Source: Planctomycetota bacterium (GTDB lineage Bacteria > Planctomycetota > Planctomycetia > Gemmatales > Gemmataceae). Taken from it: a DNA stretch of 45,095 nucleotides. The first letter of the stretch is position 1. Each line of letters opens with the position of its first letter. The notes beneath the pieces are model-generated. The model was given only the letters and a program-made list of their open reading frames with translations. It was not told where the DNA came from and made no database searches. The stretch is taken from the NCBI GenBank assembly GCA_016872595.1, contig VGZJ01000013.1, positions 1 to 45,095 of the forward strand, written 5' to 3'. The translations under genes and the position numbers were made by a program. This document shows, piece after piece, positions 30,390 to 39,280 of the stretch.

Positions 30390-33300
30390 ATGGAACCGAC
30401 CGAACCGCTCGCGCCGACCGCTCCCGCGCCGGAGGCCGTTCGCGTGGTGCCGCGCCCGGCGCGGCCGTTCGTGCCGTACGTGCCCGCCATCGGGCCGAGG
30501 CTGCGCGTGCTGCTGCTGATCGTGTTCGCGCTGTTCGCGTTCCTCGGCGCGACCGGCGTGTACCTCGGCGCGGTCTCGCTGCTGAACTACGCCCAGTCGC
30601 CCGTGAGCTACACGACGCCGTTCGCGCTGTGGGTGTTCCTCGCGCACATCGCGCTGGGCGTGCTGGGCACGGTGCCGTTCGTCGCGTTCGGCGCGTACCA
30701 CTGGGCCACTTCCCGCAACCGCCCCAACCGCGTGGCGGTGCGGCTCGGCATCATCCTGTTCTTCGCGGGTCTGCTGGTGTGCCTGTCCGGGTTCGCGCTC
30801 GTGCAACTCGACGGCCTGCCGCAGTTACCGACCGGCTCCATCGGCCGTGCGGTCGTGTACTGGCTGCACATCGTGTTGCCCGTAGGCGCGGTGTGGGCGT
30901 ACATTGCGCACCGCCGGGCCGGGCCGCGGATCAAGTGGCGGCTGGCGAAGGTGTGGGGCGCGGGCGTCGGCGTCTTCACTGTCGGCATGGTGGCGATGCA
31001 CGCCCAAGACCCGCAGAAGTGGTTCCGCGAAGGGCCGAAGGAGGGCGCGAAGTACTTCGAGCCGTCGATGACCCGTACCGCCGACGGCAAGTTCATCAAC
31101 GCCGACGTGATGATGATGGACGCCTACTGCGCCAAGTGCCACCAAGACGTGGCCAACGACCACTTCCACAGCGCCCACAAGTTCAGCTCGTTCAACAACC
31201 CGGCGTACCTGTTCAGTGTCCGCGAGACCCGCAAGCACGGCATGGACAAAGCCGGCAGCGTGAAGTCGTCGCGCTGGTGCGCCGGGTGCCACGACCCGGT
31301 GCCGTTCCTGAGCGGCGCGTTCGACGACCCGAACTTCGACGATGTGAACCACAAGACCGCGCACGCCGGCATTACCTGTACCGTGTGCCACGCGATGACG
31401 CACGTGAACGGCACTTTCGGCAACGGCGCGTACACCCTCGAAGAGCCGGCGCACTACCCGTTCGCCCGCAGCGAGAACAAGGGGCTGCAGTGGATCAACC
31501 AGCAACTCGTGAAGGCCAAGCCGGACTTCCACAAGCAGACCTTCTTGAAGCCGTTCCACAAGACCGCGGAGTTCTGCGCGACGTGTCACAAGGTGTCGCT
31601 GCCGGTGGAACTTAACGACTACAAAGAGTTCCTCCGCGGCCAGAACCACTACGATTCGTACCTGCTCAGCGGCGTGTCCGGGCACGGCACGCGCAGCTTC
31701 TACTACCCCGCGCAGGCCAAGCACAACTGCGCCGAGTGCCACATGCCGCTGAAGCCGAGTAACGATTTCGGCGCGAAGGACTTCGACAACAGCGGCAAGC
31801 GCACGGTCCACAACCACCGGTTTCCCGGCGCGAACACCGGTTTGTTCGAACTGCTCAAGACCGACCCGAAGTTCTCGCAGCACGCCCAAGAGTTCCAGAA
31901 GACCGTGGACATGCACACGGACTTCCTGAAGGGCACCGCGGCCGACGGCAGCGACAAGAAGGTGCGTATCGACATCTTCGGGCTGAAACCGGGCACGCTC
32001 GACACCGCGGGTCTCGTGCAACTGCGCCCCGAACTGCCGGCGCTGCAACCGGGCAAGACGTACGTCGTCGAGGTCGTGGTCCGCACGCTCGGCCTCGGGC
32101 ACCACTTCTCGCAGGGCACGGTCGATTCCAACGAAATCTGGGTGGACTTCCGCGCGACCGCGGGCGGCGTCGAGATCGCGCGCAACGGCGCGGTCGCGAA
32201 GCCCGACGAGAGCGGCGAGGTGGACCGCTGGGCGCACTTCATCAACGTCCACATGCTGGACCGCGAGGGGAACCGCATCAACCGGCGGAACCCGCAAGAC
32301 ATCTACACGCCGCTGTACGACAAGCAGATCGGCCCCGGGGCGGCGGCCGTGATGCACTACCGCATCGACGTGCCCGCGACGCTTACCGCGCCAATCGAAC
32401 TGACGGCGCGCGTGCGGTACCGCAAGTTCGATTACGAGTACATGAAGCTCGTTCACGGCGGGAAGGAGCCGCCGAGGTTGCCCATCGTGGACATGGCGAC
32501 GGACACGGTGACGCTGCCGGTCGCGGGTGGCGCCGCGGTGCCGCCGCAGGCGTCGCCCATCAAACCGTTGTGGCAGCGGTGGAACGACTACGGCATCGGC
32601 TGCTACCTCGAAGGCGGCGGCAAGCGCGGCCACTACAAGCAGGCGGAAGCCGCGTTCCAGAAGTTGCTCACCCTCGGCGACAAGGCGGCCGTGTCGCACG
32701 GGCACCTGAATCTCGGGCGCGTCTATATCGACGAGGGCCGTGTGGACGAGGCCGCGAAGCAACTGGACGCGGCCGGGAAGTGCGACCCGCCCGCGCCGGC
32801 GTGGAGCCGCGCGTGGTTCACCGCGCAGGTGAACACCGCGACCGCGACCCGCAAGGAGCACATCGACGCCGTGATCGCGGACCTCGAAAAGCTGCTCGAC
32901 CCGGCCACCCAGCCGCGCGAGCGCGGGTTCGATTTCACGAAAGATTACGTCGTGTGGAACGCGCTCGCGGCCCGGCTGTTCAACCGCCGGCAGTTCGAAC
33001 CGGCCGGTACCGACGCCCGGCGCGCGTTCGTCCTCCGTGCGGTCAAGGCCGCGGAGCGGGTGCTCGAACTCGACGCCGAGGACGTGGCCGCGCACGATCT
33101 GCTCGCACTGGCCTACGCCGAACTCGCCACGAACCCGCTGCAAGCGGTGAACCCGACCGACGTGTCGCCCGACTGGGTACTGAACCACGCCGGCATCGCG
33201 GCCGACCCGAAGCGCCCGGCGCAGAACCGGATCGAATCGAGCGCGCAGGTCGCCGCGGCGCTGCCCCTCCTCGCCCAACCGCGGCTGGCGACGATGCGCG

Positions 33301-33560
33301 ACGTACTCGCCAAGCTGCGCGCCGCGTACCACGCCGAGACCAGTGCCGAGGTGAAGGCGGCTCTGGCCGGCGCGCTGGCGAAGTACCATCGTGAGTCGCA
33401 CACGACGTACAAGCCGGACGAGAGCGCCCGGCCGAAAGCGACCGCGGCCTACCGCGCCAAGAACCCCGCGGCCAACTACGCCGCCCGCGACCGTGTGGTC
33501 TACCCCACGACCGCCGCGCACCGCGACTCGATCCTCAAGACCGGCGAACTGCCGAAGTAA
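30390..33560 (+). CDS. Five-heme cytochrome c with membrane N-terminus and TPR C-terminus
   Basis: This 1056-residue protein joins three parts. The N-terminal 200 residues hold about five membrane helices (LRVLLLIVFALFAFLGATGV, FALWVFLAHIALGVLGTVPF, GIILFFAGLLVCLSGFALVQ, VVYWLHIVLPVGAVWAYIAH, GAGVGVFTVGMVAM) with His in two of them, so heme b is possible. The periplasmic middle has five c-type heme sites: CAKCH (247), CAGCH (297), CTVCH (330), CATCH (396) and CAECH (447), with a beta domain after. The C-terminal part from about 730 has TPR-like repeats (SHGHLNLGRVYIDEGRVDEA). It likely moves electrons across or at the membrane; the donor and acceptor are unknown. CRTAC1 genes follow. Confidence 0.87.
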   Translation: MEPTEPLAPTAPAPEAVRVVPRPARPFVPYVPAIGPRLRVLLLIVFALFAFLGATGVYLGAVSLLNYAQSPVSYTTPFALWVFLAHIALGVLGTVPFVAFGAYHWATSRNRPNRVAVRLGIILFFAGLLVCLSGFALVQLDGLPQLPTGSIGRAVVYWLHIVLPVGAVWAYIAHRRAGPRIKWRLAKVWGAGVGVFTVGMVAMHAQDPQKWFREGPKEGAKYFEPSMTRTADGKFINADVMMMDAYCAKCHQDVANDHFHSAHKFSSFNNPAYLFSVRETRKHGMDKAGSVKSSRWCAGCHDPVPFLSGAFDDPNFDDVNHKTAHAGITCTVCHAMTHVNGTFGNGAYTLEEPAHYPFARSENKGLQWINQQLVKAKPDFHKQTFLKPFHKTAEFCATCHKVSLPVELNDYKEFLRGQNHYDSYLLSGVSGHGTRSFYYPAQAKHNCAECHMPLKPSNDFGAKDFDNSGKRTVHNHRFPGANTGLFELLKTDPKFSQHAQEFQKTVDMHTDFLKGTAADGSDKKVRIDIFGLKPGTLDTAGLVQLRPELPALQPGKTYVVEVVVRTLGLGHHFSQGTVDSNEIWVDFRATAGGVEIARNGAVAKPDESGEVDRWAHFINVHMLDREGNRINRRNPQDIYTPLYDKQIGPGAAAVMHYRIDVPATLTAPIELTARVRYRKFDYEYMKLVHGGKEPPRLPIVDMATDTVTLPVAGGAAVPPQASPIKPLWQRWNDYGIGCYLEGGGKRGHYKQAEAAFQKLLTLGDKAAVSHGHLNLGRVYIDEGRVDEAAKQLDAAGKCDPPAPAWSRAWFTAQVNTATATRKEHIDAVIADLEKLLDPATQPRERGFDFTKDYVVWNALAARLFNRRQFEPAGTDARRAFVLRAVKAAERVLELDAEDVAAHDLLALAYAELATNPLQAVNPTDVSPDWVLNHAGIAADPKRPAQNRIESSAQVAAALPLLAQPRLATMRDVLAKLRAAYHAETSAEVKAALAGALAKYHRESHTTYKPDESARPKATAAYRAKNPAANYAARDRVVYPTTAAHRDSILKTGELPK

Positions 33561-33674
33561 TGTAGGCGTCACGCCCCGCGCGATGCGCGTGGGGCGACCG
33601 CAGTTCGCAAGTGGCGACGCCCCCTGAGTGACCGTCAACACGCCGGGGCATCACGCGGAGCGTGATGCCTACAC
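33561..33674. repeat. GTAGGC-family palindromic element, TCACGC variant
   Basis: The right arm, read as reverse complement, is GTAGGCATCACGC, TCC, GCGTGATGCC, a perfect ten-pair hairpin. The left arm GTAGGCGTCACGCCCCGCGC, then GATGC, differs at three of about 26 positions. The spacer is about 50 bases. Compared with the ACTCGC variant at 27427, both sides of the stem changed together while the outer GTAGGC and the TCC loop stayed. It begins one base after the cytochrome gene stop. Confidence 0.85.
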
Positions 33675-33686
33675 TGAAAGCTACCT

Positions 33687-35567
33687 ATGCCCCGACCTCT
33701 CCATCTCGTCGTCGCCGCGGTCGCGGTCGCGGGCCTCGCGGTCGGCGGGTACTTCGGGTTCAAGTGGCTGAAGAAGCCGCCGCCCGAGGTCGCGCCGCTC
33801 GATACGCACAAGCCGCACGAGCGCCAGAAGCGCGACGTGCCCGCGATCACCTTCACCGACGTGACCGCGGCTAGCGGCGTGAAGTTCCACCACAACAACG
33901 GCGACTCCAACGAGAAACTGCTGCCCGAGACGATGGGCGGCGGGGTGGCTGTCTTCGACTACGACGGCGACGGCAAACCCGACATCCTCTTCGTCGGCGG
34001 AATCACATGGCCCGTCGGCCCCGACATCCCCACCGCCTGGCCCAATTCGCTGAAGCTGTACAAGAACCTCGGTGGCATGAAGTTCGAGGATGTTACGGGT
34101 GCAGTGGGTTTGGGTAGCGTGGACTGCTACGGCATGGGCGTCGCGGTGGGCGATTACGACAACGACGGACGCCCGGACATCTTCATCTCGTGCGTCGGCA
34201 AACACCGACTCTTCCACAACAGGGACGGCAAGTGGTTCGTTGATGTGGCCGAAGCCGCAGGCGTCGCCGGGATGACCGACTTGCCGAATGTGAAGCGCGA
34301 CGAGTTTCTCAAGCACGCGCCGCCGATCCCGTTCGGCGCGTCGGCCACGTTCCTCGACTACGACGGAGACGGTAAGCTCGACCTGTTCGTGTGCCACTAC
34401 CTCACATGGTCGCCGGCCATCGACAAGTCCATCAACGCGACCCTCGAAGGCGGCAAGCGGGCCTTCGTGCAGCCCAAGGACTTCCAAGGCGCGCAGTGTA
34501 CGCTGTACCGCAACGCCGGCGGCGGTAAGTTCGTGGACGTGACGAAGGACACCGGCATCCTCGTCGAAGAGAAAGAGGGCACCGCGGCCGGGGCGCAGGT
34601 CCGGCCCGTGGGCAAGTCGCTCGGCGTGCTGGTGTGCGACGCGGACGGCGACGGCTGGCCCGACCTGTACGTCGCCAACGACACGGTGCGGAACTTCTTC
34701 TTCCACAACGTGCCCGGTCCGAACGGCACGCGCCGCTTCGAGGAGAAGGGGTTGCCCATCGGCGCGGCCTACGCGGACAGTGGCGCGCCGCGCGCCGGCA
34801 TGGGCATCGACTGGGGCGAGTTCGCGCCGGGCCGGTTCGCCGCCGTCGTCGCCAACTTCGCCAACGAGCCGCTGACGTTCTTCGAGAAGACGCCCGGCAA
34901 ACTGCTGTTCTCGGACTCGACCGCGGTGGCCGGCCTGTCGGCCCCCAGCCGCGCCCCGCTCAAGTTCGGCACCTTCTTCTTCGACTACGACAACGACGGC
35001 CGGCTCGACCTGCTCGTGAGCAACGGCCACATCGAACCGGACGTGGCGACGATTCAAGCCAGCCAGACCCACGCACAGCCGGTTCACCTGTACTGGAACA
35101 CCGGCGACGACCAGTGCTTCTTCGAGCCGGTCACGGCCGAGCACGGCGGCAAAGACCTGTTCGCGCCGATGGTGGGCCGCGGCTGCACCTACGCCGACCT
35201 CGACGGCGACGGCGACCTCGACCTGATCCTCGTCGCCAACGGCGGCCCGGCGCGCGTCCTGCGCAACGACGCGCCCAACACGAACAAGTCCGTGCGACTC
35301 GACCTGCGCGGCGACGGCACGAAATCGAACCGCAGCGCGATCGGGGCCGTCGTCACGGTGGAAGCCGGTGGCAAAACCTACGTGCGCCACGTCGCAGGCG
35401 CGCGCGGCTACCTGAGCCAACCCGAGCTGGTGCTCACGGTCGGTATCGGTACCGCGACGAGGGCCGACAAAGTGACGGTACGCTGGCCCGGCAAAGACGG
35501 CGGCACCGAGACGTGGACGAACCTCGCCGCCGGCGCGCATATTCTGGAGCAAGGCAAGGCGAAGTGA
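33687..35567 (+). CDS. CRTAC1-family protein (FG-GAP repeats with ASPIC/UnbV domain), membrane-anchored
   Basis: The 626-residue protein has an N-terminal helix (LHLVVAAVAVAGLAVGGYFG) that serves as anchor or signal. Six FG-GAP units with calcium-type motifs follow: DYDGDGKPDIL, DYDNDGRPDIF, DYDGDGKLDLF, DADGDGWPDLY, DYDNDGRLDLL and DLDGDGDLDLI. The UnbV domain ends it (NRSAIGAVVTVEAGGKTYVR, HVAGARGYLSQPELVLTVGI). Unlike the CRTAC1 lipoprotein at 27526 it has no signal Cys. It lies between the five-heme cytochrome and the TPR/FG-GAP mosaic on the same strand with palindromes on both sides. Confidence 0.88.
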   Translation: MPRPLHLVVAAVAVAGLAVGGYFGFKWLKKPPPEVAPLDTHKPHERQKRDVPAITFTDVTAASGVKFHHNNGDSNEKLLPETMGGGVAVFDYDGDGKPDILFVGGITWPVGPDIPTAWPNSLKLYKNLGGMKFEDVTGAVGLGSVDCYGMGVAVGDYDNDGRPDIFISCVGKHRLFHNRDGKWFVDVAEAAGVAGMTDLPNVKRDEFLKHAPPIPFGASATFLDYDGDGKLDLFVCHYLTWSPAIDKSINATLEGGKRAFVQPKDFQGAQCTLYRNAGGGKFVDVTKDTGILVEEKEGTAAGAQVRPVGKSLGVLVCDADGDGWPDLYVANDTVRNFFFHNVPGPNGTRRFEEKGLPIGAAYADSGAPRAGMGIDWGEFAPGRFAAVVANFANEPLTFFEKTPGKLLFSDSTAVAGLSAPSRAPLKFGTFFFDYDNDGRLDLLVSNGHIEPDVATIQASQTHAQPVHLYWNTGDDQCFFEPVTAEHGGKDLFAPMVGRGCTYADLDGDGDLDLILVANGGPARVLRNDAPNTNKSVRLDLRGDGTKSNRSAIGAVVTVEAGGKTYVRHVAGARGYLSQPELVLTVGIGTATRADKVTVRWPGKDGGTETWTNLAAGAHILEQGKAK

Positions 35568-35571
35568 CGCC

Positions 35572-35693
35572 GCGCCCTCCGCGAGCACAGGGCTACGAAC
35601 GACCGCCCAACCGGGCGAAATCCAGACGACACCGGCTTACTCTTCGCCCCGGAGGGGCCGGCTTCCGTAGCACAGGGCTTCCGCCCTGTGCGC
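35572..35693. repeat. Degenerate palindromic element with GCACAGGGC hairpin
   Basis: The right part holds GTAGCACAGGGC-TTCC-GCCCTGTGC, a nine-pair hairpin (35670-35691). The left part (GCCCTCCGCGAGCACAGGGC, then TAC) looks like the inverted partner but has lost most of its stem. A second small hairpin (GCCCC-GGA-GGGGC) lies between them. It fills the 145-base gap between two co-directional genes. Confidence 0.65.
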
Positions 35694-35712
35694 CAATCGC
35701 GAGTCGAACACC

Positions 35713-38700
35713 ATGTCCATTTCTCCCCCGCCGCCGCCCGCTCCGTCGCCCGCGCCGCGAAAGCGGTCGCTGCTCCCGCTGCTGCTGGTACTGCTGCTCC
35801 TCGGCGGTGCCGGGGTCGGCGCGTACTTCGCGTGGTTCCGGAAGAAGCCGGAGCCGCCGCCGAAGCAGGACCTCGACGCGGCGCTCCAACGCAACGTGCG
35901 CGGCGTCGGGCTGATGGAGCGGTTCCGATACGCCGACGCGCAGAAGGAGTTCGCGGAGGCCGTGCGGCTCGCCCCGGACTGGGCACCGGCGCGCATAAAC
36001 CTCGGCATCGCGATGTTCAACCAGCAGCCGGCCGGCAACAAGACGCAGACGCAGCACATCGAGGAAGCCAAGGCCGTGTTCCGCGACGTGCTCAAGGCCG
36101 ACCCGGACAACAAGCACGCCCACTACTGCCTCGGCATTCTGGCCGATTACTTCGGAGACAAGCCCGAGGCGTACAAGCACTTCGCCGCGGTCAACACGCT
36201 CGACCCCAACGACGCGCACACGTGGCTGCGCGTCGGCTCTACGCACCCCGACAGCGAGTATTCCGCTGCCGCCCGCGACTGCTACGAGAAGGCGCTCAAG
36301 CTCGACCCGTACCTGAACGAGGCCCGCTACCGACTGTCGATGATCGTGCGCGAGACCGACCCGGCGCGGCAGAAGCAACTGCTCGACGACCTCGAAGCAC
36401 TGCGCAAAGCCGACCGCTACACCGAGTCGGGCATCAAGTACGGCGAGATGGGCAGGTACGCGGACGTGATCGGCCGCGACCTCTCGCGCACCGACAAGCC
36501 CGCGGTCGGCCCGCTGCCGCTGTTCGCCCCGCCCGGCGGGAAGGTGACGCTCGCGGCCGGCGCGAAGTGGGCCACCGCCGCCGACCTGAGCGCGACCCAG
36601 CGCGCGGCGCGCGAGCGCTTCGGCGCGACAATTGTGCTGTTCGACTTCAACGGCGACGACAAGCCCGACGTGTTCGTCGCTTCGGCCGTCGTCGAAGGCG
36701 GTAAGGTCCGCGACCTGTTGCTCCGCAACGACGGCGGCGGCAACTTCGAGGACGTGACGAAGGTGGCCGGACTCGACACCCCGCGGCCCAGCCTCGGCGC
36801 GGCTGCGGCCGACTACGACAACGACGGCAAGCCCGACCTCGTCATCACCGGGGCGGGCGAACAGCACCTGTTCCGCAACAAGGACGGCACGCGGTTCGAG
36901 AACGTGTCGGCCGCGGTCGGGCTGGACAAGGAAAAGGGCGTGTGCCTCGCGTGCGGGTGGATCGACCTCGACCAAGACGGCGACCTCGACCTCATCATCT
37001 GCAAGTACGCCGACGGCACGACGACCGCGTTCGACGCGGCCCCGCGCGAGGGGAAACTGGCGTTCGACACCCCCGCCGGCGGCACGCTGGTGTTCGAGAA
37101 CGTCGGGATCGCGCCGCCCAAGAAGGCGAACGAACCCGCGCCCGGCCTGACGACCGCGTTCAAGCCGTTCGACAAACTCGGCGCGCCCGCGAAGCCCACC
37201 GTCGCGCTCGTCGCCGGCGACCTCGACTCCGACCGCGACATCGACCTGCTGCTGCTGCCGGACGGCCGCGACCCCGTGGTGATCGACGACGACCGCCTCA
37301 TGCGGTTCAAGGCCCGCGCGCCGGCGTGGGCCACAAAGAGCGCACACAAGTGGAACGGCGGTCTCGTGCTCGACACCAACCACGACGAGCGCTCCGACCT
37401 GTTGTTACTTCGTGCCGACGGCGCGCCGATCTACTTGCTTTCTAAGGGCGCGAGCGACTTCGTGCCGGGCGACACCAACAGCCCCGCGCTGCGGCAGGCC
37501 GTGGCCGCGGACATCGACATGGACGGTTGGACCGACGTGGTCGGCCTGACCGCGGACGGCAAAGCGGTGCTGCTGCACAATCAGGGCGACGGCCGGCTCG
37601 CGCTGGTGAATACCGCGTTCGGCGACGCGACCGCGCACGCGCTCGCGGTGGCCGATCTCGACGGGGACGGCGCGCCGGACCTGCTGACGCTGACAGACGC
37701 CGGCCTCCAGTTCCACCGCAATCAGGGCAACGGCAACAGCGCCGTCCTCATCGACCCGCGCGGCAAGCGCGACATGCAGCCCAACATCCAGCGCACGAAC
37801 ACCGACGGCATCGGCACGTGGATCGTCGCGCAGGCCGGCACGCACTGGACCGCGGCCGAGCGCACCACCGCGTGCGCCGGCCTCGGTCAGTCGCTCGTGC
37901 CCACCGCGCTCGGTATCGGCAAGCGCGACCGCGCCGACGTGGTCCGCTTCAAGTGGCCCGATCTCGTGCTTCAGGCGGAACTCGACGTGGCGGCCCGCGG
38001 TGTGGTCAAGGTGATCGAACTGAACCGCAAGGAAACGTCGTGCCCGGTGCTGATGGTGTGGGACGGCGAGAAGTTCGTCTTCGTCACCGACTTCCTCGGC
38101 GGCGGCGCGCTGGGCGAGTCCGGCCCCGACGGGTCGGTCCGCCCGCCGCGCGGCGAGGAGAGTGTGAAGATCGAACCGGGATTGCTCGTACCGAAGAACG
38201 GGCAGTTCCTCATGAAGATCGCGGAGCCGATGGACGAGGTGCTGTACCTCGACCACCTGCGGCTCGATGTGATCGACCACCCGGCCGACGCGCACGTCTT
38301 CCCCGACGAGCGGTTCGTCTTCGCGCTGCCGAGCGCGTCGCAGAAGCTCTTGGCGTTTCGCACGCGCCACCTACCGAAGCGCGCGACCGACCACAAGGGC
38401 GCGGACGTGACGAAACTAGTGCTCGACCGCGACCGCCGCGCCGCGGACACGTTCGCGTGTCGCTCGTGGCTTGGCTACGCCGAGGATCATTCGCTCACGA
38501 TGGAGTTCCCCGAAGTCGCGGCCGGCGGCAAGTGGTATCTGGTGTTAGCGGGCTGGACCGAGTACCCGTACCCGGAGTCGATGTTCGCCGCGACCCGCGC
38601 CGGCGTCGCGCTCAAGCCGCCGGCGCTGGAGCGCCTCGACCCGGTGAGCGGGAAGTGGGTGCCGGTGTGCGACCTCGGCTTCCCCGCCGGGCTGCCGCGG

Positions 38701-39273
38701 GTGATGACGCGCGAACTGCCCGCCGACTTCCGCGGCGGCACGCTCCGCATCTCCACCAACATGCAAGTGTTCTGGGATCAGGTGTACTTGGCGAAGGCCG
38801 AAGACGCCGAGCAAGTCGGCAAGGTCACGACGCTGGACGTGAGCCGCGCCGACCTCGCGGCCCGCGGGTTCATGCAAGAGGTGTACCCCAACGGCCGCCC
38901 GCCTGTGGCGTACGACGACTCGAAGACCGAGGCCGTCGCGATCACGAAGTGGAAGGGCAACCTGACGCGACTGGGCGACGTGACCGATCTGCTGCGCGCC
39001 GCGGACGACCGCTTCGTGCTGTGCGGCCCCGGCGACGAGATCACGGTACGCTTCGACGCGACCAAGCTCCCGCCGCTGCCGGCCGGCTGGTCGCGCTCGT
39101 TCGTGCTGCGCTCGCACGGCTACTGCAAGGACAAGAGCGTCACGACCGTGACCGGCGCGGAAGTGGGTCCGCTGCCGTTCCGCGCGATGCCGAACTACCC
39201 GCACTTCGGCGACGCGAAGCCGCCCGCGACCGACGCCGACAAGTGGCACACGCGCCCCGCCGGTGGGCGGTGA
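35713..39273 (+). CDS. TPR / FG-GAP / UnbV mosaic protein, membrane-anchored
   Basis: This 1186-residue protein starts with a Pro-rich cytoplasmic stub, one membrane helix (SLLPLLLVLLLLGGAGVGAY, about 19-38), and TPR repeats to about 230 (MERFRYADAQKEFAEAVRLA, HYCLGILADYFGDKPEAYKH, ARDCYEKALKLDPYLNEARY). FG-GAP units follow: DFNGDDKPDVF, DYDNDGKPDLV, DLDQDGDLDLI, DLDSDRDIDLL, DIDMDGWTDVV and DLDGDGAPDLL. A UnbV-like part is at about 690-770. A last domain of about 400 residues begins SCPVLMVWDGEKFVFVTDFL and contains further beta-sandwich-like sequence; I do not know its family. It is probably a large periplasmic scaffold or folding factor acting with the cytochrome and CRTAC1 proteins upstream. 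Confidence 0.85.
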   Translation: MSISPPPPPAPSPAPRKRSLLPLLLVLLLLGGAGVGAYFAWFRKKPEPPPKQDLDAALQRNVRGVGLMERFRYADAQKEFAEAVRLAPDWAPARINLGIAMFNQQPAGNKTQTQHIEEAKAVFRDVLKADPDNKHAHYCLGILADYFGDKPEAYKHFAAVNTLDPNDAHTWLRVGSTHPDSEYSAAARDCYEKALKLDPYLNEARYRLSMIVRETDPARQKQLLDDLEALRKADRYTESGIKYGEMGRYADVIGRDLSRTDKPAVGPLPLFAPPGGKVTLAAGAKWATAADLSATQRAARERFGATIVLFDFNGDDKPDVFVASAVVEGGKVRDLLLRNDGGGNFEDVTKVAGLDTPRPSLGAAAADYDNDGKPDLVITGAGEQHLFRNKDGTRFENVSAAVGLDKEKGVCLACGWIDLDQDGDLDLIICKYADGTTTAFDAAPREGKLAFDTPAGGTLVFENVGIAPPKKANEPAPGLTTAFKPFDKLGAPAKPTVALVAGDLDSDRDIDLLLLPDGRDPVVIDDDRLMRFKARAPAWATKSAHKWNGGLVLDTNHDERSDLLLLRADGAPIYLLSKGASDFVPGDTNSPALRQAVAADIDMDGWTDVVGLTADGKAVLLHNQGDGRLALVNTAFGDATAHALAVADLDGDGAPDLLTLTDAGLQFHRNQGNGNSAVLIDPRGKRDMQPNIQRTNTDGIGTWIVAQAGTHWTAAERTTACAGLGQSLVPTALGIGKRDRADVVRFKWPDLVLQAELDVAARGVVKVIELNRKETSCPVLMVWDGEKFVFVTDFLGGGALGESGPDGSVRPPRGEESVKIEPGLLVPKNGQFLMKIAEPMDEVLYLDHLRLDVIDHPADAHVFPDERFVFALPSASQKLLAFRTRHLPKRATDHKGADVTKLVLDRDRRAADTFACRSWLGYAEDHSLTMEFPEVAAGGKWYLVLAGWTEYPYPESMFAATRAGVALKPPALERLDPVSGKWVPVCDLGFPAGLPRVMTRELPADFRGGTLRISTNMQVFWDQVYLAKAEDAEQVGKVTTLDVSRADLAARGFMQEVYPNGRPPVAYDDSKTEAVAITKWKGNLTRLGDVTDLLRAADDRFVLCGPGDEITVRFDATKLPPLPAGWSRSFVLRSHGYCKDKSVTTVTGAEVGPLPFRAMPNYPHFGDAKPPATDADKWHTRPAGGR

Positions 39274-39280
39274 GCACGAC

